Assembly: GCA_003151375.1 (NCBI GenBank)
Contig: PLXI01000203.1
Location: 1-9,586, forward strand
Length of the DNA stretch: 9,586 bases
From: Hyphomicrobiales bacterium
Lineage (GTDB): Bacteria > Pseudomonadota > Alphaproteobacteria > Rhizobiales > Aestuariivirgaceae
Direction of reading: 5' to 3'
In this document: piece by piece, positions 1 through 4,931 of the stretch
Position numbering within the stretch: the stretch's first letter is position 1
Layout of the letters: each line of letters begins with the position of its first letter
Program-made: the position numbers and the translations under genes
The notes under the pieces: model-generated
The model's database searches: none
What the model was told of the DNA's origin: nothing
What the model saw: only the letters and a program-made list of their open reading frames with translations

Positions 1-2
1 TT

Positions 3-578
3 CTGGTTGATGTGATGAGTGCACTTAATGCAGGTGAAGCCGCGGTAAATGATTTGCGCGCCGCACTTGTAGATGTGATGGGCGCGTTCAGGCTTGGCTC
101 CAATACGCTTGCCACCACGCTCTTCGGACGGCGTATCGACAAAGTTCTTTTCGCCGCCACTAAGGCCGATTTGCTCAACCACAAAGATCATGACAGATTG
201 GAATCTATTTTGCGCCTCTTGGTGCAGGAAGCGTCCACCAAAGCCCAATTCAGCGGAGCGCAAACGGATGCTCTAGCCCTTTCCGCCGTCCGCGCTACGA
301 GAGAAGCCAAGGTCACTCAAAAGCATCAGGAGTTCTCTTGCATCGCCGGCATTCCTGAAACTGGTGAAACCATCGCTAATCAAGTTTTTGATGGTGAAAG
401 AGAAGCCGCCATATTCCCCGGAGATTTGCCGCTTGATCCCGCCGAAGCGCTCAAAGGCCTAGGCCAAGGTGCCATTCAGTTTGTCAAATTCCGCCCCCCT
501 GTCATGCAGGGTGAAACTTTTCCCCACATCAGGCTAGACCGCGCCATCGAATTCTTGATCGGAGACAGCCTGCCATGA
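3..578 (+). CDS. ycjX: YcjX-family (DUF463) P-loop NTPase, C-terminal part
   Basis: This is the 3' part of a gene that begins before the window. The frame is open from the first complete codon at 3, so the in-frame GTG at 12 is internal. The protein resembles the C-terminal region of the YcjX/DUF463 family, which are GTPase-like stress-associated proteins of unknown exact role. Visible landmarks are a TKAD (159-170) that fits the G4 base-recognition motif NKxD, the stretch FGRRIDKVLFAATKAD, ALSAVRATREA, FDGEREAAIFPGDLP and the terminal PHIRLDRAIEFLIGD. All of these are typical of alphaproteobacterial members. The P-loop itself lies outside the window. The stop overlaps the next ATG as ATGA, so the two genes are almost certainly co-transcribed and translationally coupled, as ycjX-ycjF are in many proteobacteria. 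The family call is firm; the biochemical role is not known. Confidence 0.93.
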   Translation: MVDVMSALNAGEAAVNDLRAALVDVMGAFRLGSNTLATTLFGRRIDKVLFAATKADLLNHKDHDRLESILRLLVQEASTKAQFSGAQTDALALSAVRATREAKVTQKHQEFSCIAGIPETGETIANQVFDGEREAAIFPGDLPLDPAEALKGLGQGAIQFVKFRPPVMQGETFPHIRLDRAIEFLIGDSLP

Positions 579-1588
579 GCAATGCCCCGCGTAAGCCGCA
601 AGCCTTTGCATTAGACCATGCCAAGCCAACTGCGCACAAAGCAGCCCCCAAAATTGAATTCACCGCCCTGCCTGAAAGCTCCCTTCCAATGGCAACACCC
701 ATGGCCGCAGTTGAACCACACCGCCGCGGTGCCGGCTGGGGTTATATTTTCATCGTCGCCATTTTGGCCCTCATTACATTGTGGTTCAGCCTAACCCTCA
801 CCAAATTGATTAATGATGCCTTCACTTGGTCAATGTCCCTTGGCTGGATTTCTGTGGTGCTGGCGTCTGTCGCTGGCATTGCGTTGCTCATGGTGGGGAT
901 GCACGAGATCATCGGGCTGGCGCGTCTACACAGAATTGAGCGCCTGCAACTCCATGCGGCTCGCGCTATCAACCAAAATGATAAAGCCGCGGCTGCACTG
1001 GCAACCAAAGACCTGCAAAAACTTTATGCCAACAGGCCTGATCTGCGCTGGCAAATCGGGCAATGGCAAAGTCATGCCAGCGATATCATCGACCCGCCAG
1101 ATGCCATGCGACTGGCCGAACGGCTGCTTCTTGAAACTTTAGATGAGCAAGCCCGCATGGCAATCGCTAAACGCGCGCGTCGTGTCACGCTGCTCACCAC
1201 GGTCATGCCCACCGCCACCTTGGATGTGCTGCTGGTCGGCAGCCAAAACCTTTTTATGATCCGCGAAGTGGCGGAGATTTATGGTGGCAGGCCTTCATTC
1301 ATTGCCACATTGCGGCTAACCCGCATGGTGGCAATGCATTTAGCAGTAGCCGCAGGCTTGGCTTTGTCTGATAACTTGCTGCATCTGGTTGTGGGCAAGG
1401 GTGTGCTGGGTCGCCTATCAGCACGCTTCGGCGAAGGTGCCATCAACGGTATTCTTACTTCGCGCATCGGCTTGGCGGCTTGCGATGTTTGCCGCCCCAT
1501 TGCATTTTCCACCCCGCGCAAAGAAGCCTTGGGCGCACTGATCAAAGAACTGGCAGGATTGAATTCATCAAATGATGAATTAACCTAA
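575..1588 (+). CDS. ycjF: YcjF/TIGR01620-family inner-membrane protein (DUF697)
   Basis: A 337-residue membrane protein of the YcjF family, partner of YcjX and of unknown molecular function. A Pro/Ala-rich cytoplasmic tail (residues 1-54) is followed by two predicted transmembrane helices, about 56-75 and 91-109. A helical stretch then leads into the C-terminal DUF697-like part, with motifs such as LLTTVMPTATLDVLLVGSQN, FMIREVAEIYGGRPS and SRIGLAACDVCRPIAF. The start ATG at 575 overlaps the ycjX stop (ATGA), and GGAGA at 561-565 is a reasonable ribosome-binding site, so this start is well supported. The length is normal for the alphaproteobacterial family. The pair is a candidate envelope-stress module, because in gammaproteobacteria it lies next to the psp genes. 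Its stop codon TAA (1586-1588) lies inside a CtrA-like box that would serve the next gene. Confidence 0.92.
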   Translation: MSNAPRKPQAFALDHAKPTAHKAAPKIEFTALPESSLPMATPMAAVEPHRRGAGWGYIFIVAILALITLWFSLTLTKLINDAFTWSMSLGWISVVLASVAGIALLMVGMHEIIGLARLHRIERLQLHAARAINQNDKAAAALATKDLQKLYANRPDLRWQIGQWQSHASDIIDPPDAMRLAERLLLETLDEQARMAIAKRARRVTLLTTVMPTATLDVLLVGSQNLFMIREVAEIYGGRPSFIATLRLTRMVAMHLAVAAGLALSDNLLHLVVGKGVLGRLSARFGEGAINGILTSRIGLAACDVCRPIAFSTPRKEALGALIKELAGLNSSNDELT

Positions 1589-1594
1589 CGTTAA
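1580..1594 (+). promoter_or_regulatory. Exact CtrA-type box TTAA-N7-TTAA
   Basis: TTAACCTAACGTTAA matches exactly the alphaproteobacterial cell-cycle regulator CtrA consensus TTAA-N7-TTAA, and both halves continue as TTAACC. It overlaps the last codons of ycjF and lies just upstream of the acyltransferase gene. By eye it is the only exact match in the window. A GANTC site (GACTC, 1632-1636) lies 38 bases downstream. If CtrA activates from a position near -35, as at known CtrA promoters, transcription would begin around 1620. The GTG at 1613 could then not be the start codon, and ATG 1655 becomes more likely. The match is seen; binding is inferred. Confidence 0.5.
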
Positions 1595-1612
1595 CCAACC
1601 CAGCGGCTAGCG

Positions 1613-2896
1613 GTGGTTCATTCACCCTTAGGACTCGTAGCTTGGACTAAGTTCATGGCACAAATGCAAAAGGAAAACAGCTTGCTCAAGGTGATGGATA
1701 TCAGCGCCTCAAGCCCTGATCAGTCACGCTACGCGGCTGCCATGGACGCAAACGGCTTGCCATTTGGTGCGCAGATCAGCCTTATCACCAGCCCACTTGG
1801 GCTCATGCACCTTGCTAAAGCTTGGCGCGAATTAGAGCAAACCTGCCATATACCGCCCACGGTCTTTCAATCTTATGACTGGGTAAAAACCTGGGCAGAC
1901 ATTCATCTCACAATCCACGCCAACGAAAAGCTGTTCATCATCGTGGGCCATCTTAATAACCGCCTCGTTTATGTCATGCCACTTTCACTCTCAAAGCGTC
2001 GTGGCTTGCGCATGCTCACCTGGCTCACGCAACCCATTGCCCAATATGGCGATATTCTGTGCGATAAATCTATTGATGCAGCAAAGTGGACTGAGGCTGC
2101 GATCAATTTCATCAAACAGCATAATCACGCTGATCTCCTCCGTTTGCGCCATGTGCGCGCCACCAGCAATATCAGTGCCTATGCCGCGGCCCATTTGTAT
2201 GATGCAAAGCTTTATGAACAAGCGCCCACGATGGATCTCACCCGCTTTGCAACAGAAGCCGCCTATGATGCGCGTTATGATGGTGATCAGCGTCGCCGCC
2301 GACGCCGCATCCGCGCTAAAATCGAACAACTAGGTGTGGTGGCCTATGAAAAACTCAGCGCGGCGGAAGCGAGTTCAAATATTGATCAAGCACTTGCCGA
2401 AAAACGCAAGTGGTTGGCCCAACGTGGCCGCTATAATTGCGTCTTCAGCCATTCTACCCATGCCGAATTCCTCAAAGCCATGACACGCCAGCAAACATCC
2501 AGCATAGAAACCGTCACCACGCGGCTTTCAGCAGGAGACAGACCAGTCACTTGGGAAATAGGATTCGTTTATCAAGGAACACAGTATCAATATCTCACCT
2601 CGCACATGGCGGATCTGACTGATCTTTCGCCAAGCCGATTGGCCTTTGATCTGTCACAGCGACAAGCACTTCGCAATGGTGTCAAAAATTATGACCTCAT
2701 GGTGCCTTATGATCCGCATAAAGAAAGCTGGGCAACGCGTTGTGAGCCAGTCAATGATTTTTATTTACCACTCACCGCGTTGGGTGCCTTTTATGGCCAC
2801 GTTTATGTAGGTACGCTGAGACCTATGTTGCGCAAAGCTTACAAGGCGCTGCCACAATCAGTTTTGCGCAGACTGCAAAAGCTACTGCACTATTAA
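1613..2896 (+). CDS. GNAT-fold acyltransferase, CelD/BcsL (FemAB-like) family
   Basis: A protein of up to 427 residues resembling the acetyltransferase group that databases name 'GNAT, CelD/BcsL family' (Acetyltransf_6). The recognisable elements are VFQSYDWVKTWADIH (about residues 84-98) at the start of the first half and a very basic QRRRRRRIRAKIEQLG segment (226-241). The second-half core includes GFVYQGTQYQYLTSH and the ending LMVPYDPHKESWATRCEPVNDFYLPLT. Members are linked to exopolysaccharide, cellulose or peptidoglycan modification, but the substrate here is unknown. The start is uncertain. GTG 1613 has no ribosome-binding site, and ATG 1655 (residue 15), ATG 1664 or ATG 1694 would give proteins of 413, 410 or 400 residues without losing the domain. 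Conserved sequence only begins near residue 55. I favour 1655 because of the CtrA-like box at 1580-1594. It ends 9 bases from the convergent reductase gene. Confidence 0.82.
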   Translation: MVHSPLGLVAWTKFMAQMQKENSLLKVMDISASSPDQSRYAAAMDANGLPFGAQISLITSPLGLMHLAKAWRELEQTCHIPPTVFQSYDWVKTWADIHLTIHANEKLFIIVGHLNNRLVYVMPLSLSKRRGLRMLTWLTQPIAQYGDILCDKSIDAAKWTEAAINFIKQHNHADLLRLRHVRATSNISAYAAAHLYDAKLYEQAPTMDLTRFATEAAYDARYDGDQRRRRRRIRAKIEQLGVVAYEKLSAAEASSNIDQALAEKRKWLAQRGRYNCVFSHSTHAEFLKAMTRQQTSSIETVTTRLSAGDRPVTWEIGFVYQGTQYQYLTSHMADLTDLSPSRLAFDLSQRQALRNGVKNYDLMVPYDPHKESWATRCEPVNDFYLPLTALGAFYGHVYVGTLRPMLRKAYKALPQSVLRRLQKLLHY

Positions 2897-2905
2897 GCGA
2901 ACTGA

Positions 2906-3934
2906 TTACTCCACACCCAACTTCTTCTGCAGATTAGTGCTGGAAGTGGTGTATTGAAACACCAATCGTTCACCCGGATTGATATAGCGAAACGCCTGCT
3001 GTGCCATCAAGGCGGCTTCATGGAAACCAGATAGGATCAGCTTTAGTTTGCCTGGATAAGTGTTGATGTCACCAATCGCAAAAATGCCCGGTACGGAAGT
3101 TTCAAACTTAGCGGTATCAACAGCCACTAAGTTTTCATTGAGGTTCAAACCCCAATTGGCAACAGGCCCCAATTTCATGGTCAGGCCAAAGAACGGCAAC
3201 AACGCATTGCAAGCCACATCGATAATGCTGCCATCAGCGCCTTTCACTGTGGCCCCTGATAGAACCCCTGCTTCACCCTTTAATCCCGTCACCTGCCCAA
3301 TTTTCAACTGCATATGCCCAGCGGCCACCAACTCTCGCATCTTATTGACGCTATCAGGTGCAGCACGAAACTCATCACGCCGATGAATAAGTGTGAGAGA
3401 CTTTGCCAAGGGCTGAAGATTGTTTGTCCAGTCGAGAGCCGAATCACCGCCGCCTACAATCAAAACATCACGCCCGCGAAGTGCTTCCATTTTCTTCACG
3501 GAATAAAAAACCGATTGGCCTTCATAGGCGTCAATGCCAGGGATCGGCGGCTTCTTAGGCTGGAATGAACCACCACCTGCCGCAATCACCACCACCTTGC
3601 AATTGAACTGTAGGCCACCGTCGGTTGTCAGGTAAAAATCATTCTCGCCGCGCTTTTCCAGCGCCGTCACCATTTGATTAAAGTGGAACTGCGGATGAAA
3701 CGGCTTGGCTTGTTCCATCAATCGTGTCGTCAATTCCGCACCAGATACGGAAACCAAAGCCGGGATGTCATAGATCGGCTTTTCTGGATAAAGTTCGGCA
3801 CATTGCCCACCGGGCCGATCGAGAATGTCAATCACGTGGCATTTGATGTCGAGCAGCCCCAACTCAAATACCGAAAATAAGCCGCACGGCCCCGCACCTA
3901 TGATAACAGCATCAGTAGTGATCACATCAGACAT
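2906..3934 (-). CDS. Ferredoxin--NADP+ reductase, thioredoxin-reductase-like type
   Basis: A 342-residue flavoprotein that should pass electrons between NADPH and ferredoxin in the cytoplasm. The FAD-binding GAGPCG lies at residues 13-18, followed by PGGQCAELYPEKPIYDIPA (41-59). The NADPH-binding GGGDSALDW is at 161-169, with HRRDEFRA at 184-191 (the basic residues read the 2'-phosphate of NADPH). The second FAD motif IFAIGDINTYPGK is at 284-296. The redox CxxC of true thioredoxin reductases is absent from the central domain, and the length fits the FNR2 family (B. subtilis YumC type). The start ATG (3932-3934) has Shine-Dalgarno GAGGT at 3942-3946, which overlaps the stop of the upstream ferredoxin gene, so the two are co-translated. 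The ferredoxin is therefore the natural partner. It is unusual that this ferredoxin is of adrenodoxin type, whose classical reductases belong to other flavoprotein branches. Confidence 0.93.
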   Translation of the reverse strand: MSDVITTDAVIIGAGPCGLFSVFELGLLDIKCHVIDILDRPGGQCAELYPEKPIYDIPALVSVSGAELTTRLMEQAKPFHPQFHFNQMVTALEKRGENDFYLTTDGGLQFNCKVVVIAAGGGSFQPKKPPIPGIDAYEGQSVFYSVKKMEALRGRDVLIVGGGDSALDWTNNLQPLAKSLTLIHRRDEFRAAPDSVNKMRELVAAGHMQLKIGQVTGLKGEAGVLSGATVKGADGSIIDVACNALLPFFGLTMKLGPVANWGLNLNENLVAVDTAKFETSVPGIFAIGDINTYPGKLKLILSGFHEAALMAQQAFRYINPGERLVFQYTTSSTNLQKKLGVE

Positions 3935-3941
3935 GGCTAGA

Positions 3942-3946
3942 CCTCA
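3942..3946 (-). promoter_or_regulatory. Shine-Dalgarno of the reductase, overlapping the ferredoxin stop
   Basis: Read on the minus strand, the junction is TTTTGAGGTCTAGCCATG. The ferredoxin TGA (3944-3946) shares its GA with the GAGGT ribosome-binding site of the reductase, 7 bases before its ATG. A ribosome terminating on the ferredoxin is placed directly on the next start, an arrangement expected for translational coupling of an electron-transfer pair. Confidence 0.7.
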
Positions 3947-4264
3947 AAATTGTTTGGCGGGAACTTTCACGCGCAAACCATCCAGCGCATCAGAAACCTT
4001 AATTTGGCAAGAAAGCCTTGAATTGTCGCGCACGTCAAAGGCAAAATCTAACATGTCTTCTTCCATGGGGTTGCGCGCACCCACCTTGTCACGCCATTCA
4101 GGCTCCACATACACATGGCACGTGGCGCAAGCACAAGCACCACCACAATCCGCATCAATGCCCGGCACCTGAAACTTGAGGGCGGTTTCCATCACTGTCA
4201 TTCCGGCAACGCCAGAAGCTTCAATCTCTTTGCCATCGGCTTGAATAAATATAATCTTCGGCAT
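3944..4264 (-). CDS. [2Fe-2S] ferredoxin, adrenodoxin/FdVI type
   Basis: A 106-residue soluble ferredoxin. The cluster ligands follow the adrenodoxin-type spacing C-x5-C-x2-C...C: Cys40, Cys46 and Cys49 within DCGGACACATCHVYV, and Cys86 in NSRLSCQIKV. Cys44 is an additional cysteine inside the loop. The middle section EEDMLDFAFDVRDNSRLSCQ is the usual interaction helix and last-ligand region of this family, which serves cytochromes P450, Fe-S assembly or dedicated oxygenases. The start ATG (4262-4264) has AAAAGGA at 4271-4277 with 6-base spacing. It is the first gene of a two-gene unit with the ferredoxin reductase. No P450 or isc/suf gene is visible nearby, so the terminal acceptor cannot be named. 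The length is normal for FdVI-like proteins. Confidence 0.95.
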   Translation of the reverse strand: MPKIIFIQADGKEIEASGVAGMTVMETALKFQVPGIDADCGGACACATCHVYVEPEWRDKVGARNPMEEDMLDFAFDVRDNSRLSCQIKVSDALDGLRVKVPAKQF

Positions 4265-4289
4265 GTCCGTTCCTTTTCACGCCAGCCAT

Positions 4290-4336
4290 TAGATCAGGTT
4301 GACGTTGGATAATACTTCAAATGTTATGCTGATCTA
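4290..4336. repeat. 8-bp perfect inverted repeat between hpt and ferredoxin genes
   Basis: TAGATCAG (4290-4297) and CTGATCTA (4329-4336) are perfect inverted copies separated by 31 bases. They span almost all of the 69-base gap between the Hpt gene and the ferredoxin gene. The distal arm contains the Hpt stop codon (TAG on the minus strand). It could be an operator, a loose RNA hairpin or chance. There is no T-run, so it is not an obvious intrinsic terminator. Confidence 0.3.
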
Positions 4337-4645
4337 CTTTGCCGCTGCCTGAAAGGCAACGATGGCCTGCATGACGCGCATTCGCAATTCCGGCCCAATT
4401 TCAAGCCAATTGCGGCCAATGGCTTCCAGCTCTAGCGCACCCATGGAGGCGGCTGAACCTTTCAGCGTGTGCATCTCAAAACGTAAATCGAGTTTTGCCC
4501 AGTCCTTAGCGGCCAGATCTGCCAACTGTTGTAAAAACAGACCCAGAACCTCATCAGCCAGCGCCTCGTCATTCATTGCCTGATGCAGCAAGATAGAACG
4601 ATCAAAAACCGGTGGCCGCGACTTTATTTCAGGTTGTGAACCCAA
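4334..4645 (-). CDS. Stand-alone Hpt (histidine phosphotransfer) domain protein
   Basis: A 103-residue protein consisting of a single Hpt four-helix domain, with no kinase or receiver attached. The signature HTLKGSAASMGA places the phosphorylatable histidine at residue 59, with the usual Lys62-Gly63 after it; helices on either side (about 28-47 and 68-100) complete the bundle. Such proteins shuttle phosphate between a hybrid histidine kinase and a separate response regulator. The start is TTG (4643-4645). It is supported by AGAGGA (GAGGA at 4653-4657) with 7-base spacing, whereas the first ATG codon (Met24, near 4576) would cut off the first helix. The gene is divergent from the large hendecad-repeat gene across a region with CcrM- and CtrA-like sites, which makes a cell-cycle phosphorelay role conceivable. 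It is not the dimeric ChpT type. Its partner kinase is not in the window. Confidence 0.88.
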   Translation of the reverse strand: MGSQPEIKSRPPVFDRSILLHQAMNDEALADEVLGLFLQQLADLAAKDWAKLDLRFEMHTLKGSAASMGALELEAIGRNWLEIGPELRMRVMQAIVAFQAAAK

Positions 4646-4733
4646 CTTACTGTCCTCTTGTGGTGGTGTAGCCTTACGAATAGTCTCACCAAGGTTAATG
4701 CCACAAACCGTTCAAAATGGTTTTTATCAAATC

Positions 4734-4751
4734 GATTCAACCTATTGAATC
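4734..4751. promoter_or_regulatory. Inverted repeat with a GANTC methylation site in each arm
   Basis: GATTCAA-CCTA-TTGAATC is a perfect 7-bp inverted repeat with a 4-base spacer, and each arm contains GANTC, the target of the alphaproteobacterial cell-cycle methylase CcrM. By eye only about a dozen GANTC sites occur in the whole window, well below random expectation, so two within 18 bases in a divergent promoter region are notable. It may be a methylation-sensitive operator for the Hpt gene, the large gene, or both. Confidence 0.45.
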
Positions 4752-4754
4752 ATT

Positions 4755-4769
4755 TTAACCAAATCTTCA
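4755..4769. promoter_or_regulatory. CtrA-like near-match TTAA-N7-TTCA
   Basis: TTAACCAAATCTTCA differs at one base from TTAA-N7-TTAA and begins with the favoured TTAACC half-site. It lies 3 bases from the GANTC inverted repeat. It is weak on its own, but the context (Hpt gene, GANTC pair, a second near-match at 4821) raises its interest. Confidence 0.25.
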
Positions 4770-4820
4770 ATTACCCACAGCTTTGACCCTCATGTGGGTT
4801 CAAGCCAAGGCAAAAATAGG

Positions 4821-4835
4821 TTAATGTGTCAGTAA
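4821..4835. promoter_or_regulatory. CtrA-like near-match TTAA-N7-GTAA
   Basis: On the minus strand this reads TTACTGACACATTAA followed by CC, one base from TTAA-N7-TTAA. It lies about 100 bases before the large gene and 12 bases before the stem-loop, a plausible promoter position. This is a single-mismatch site and could be chance. Confidence 0.25.
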
Positions 4836-4846
4836 CACTCTTGGCG

Positions 4847-4886
4847 CCTGTCGGGAGGCTCTCTGCGTCAAGCAGAGACCGGCAGG
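4847..4886 (+). promoter_or_regulatory. Strong bulged stem-loop in the 5' leader of the large gene
   Basis: Two stacked stems are visible. CCTGTCGG (4847-4854) pairs with CCGGCAGG (4879-4886), with one G-U pair. TCTCTGC (4860-4866) pairs with GCAGAGA (4872-4878) around the loop GTCAA. Only a 5-base bulge GAGGC on the left side interrupts 15 base pairs. No T-run follows, so it is not an intrinsic terminator. It ends 45 bases before the start codon of the 1170-residue protein and probably lies in its mRNA leader, where it could affect stability or translation. I do not recognise a known riboswitch family. Confidence 0.5.
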
Positions 4887-4931
4887 AAAGGGAGCAAGCC
4901 CCGTTTGGGTGTAAATAAGGATGCGTAGAAC

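Larger units (their letters stand above)
4646..4931. other. Divergent intergenic control region, 286 bases
   Basis: This is the only sizeable gene-free stretch. It is AT-richer than its surroundings on the Hpt side (about 4690-4830) and GC-rich near the large gene. From left to right it holds the Hpt ribosome-binding site, a near-palindrome AAACC...GGTTT (4705-4723), the GANTC inverted repeat (4734-4751) and a CtrA-like near-match (4755-4769). These are followed by the 6-bp inverted repeat ACCCAC/GTGGGT (4773-4778, 4794-4799), a second CtrA-like near-match (4821-4835), a strong stem-loop (4847-4886) and the AAGGA ribosome-binding site (4917-4921). I see no convincing -35/-10 pair and no credible small ORF. 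Confidence 0.6.

Noticed and set aside
12..578. GTG at 12 as the start of the first gene
   Set aside because: The same frame is open up to the window edge and the homology to YcjX continues through this point, so the GTG is an internal valine.
4783..4818. Sigma-70 promoter with TTGACC as -35
   Set aside because: TTGACC (4783-4788) has no acceptable -10 at 16-18 bases; the AT-rich AAAATA at 4813 is 24 bases away.
4847..4886. Intrinsic terminator for the hairpin before the large gene
   Set aside because: The stem is strong enough but is followed by AAAGGGAG, not a T-run, on the plus strand, and a terminator there would cut the large gene off from its promoter.
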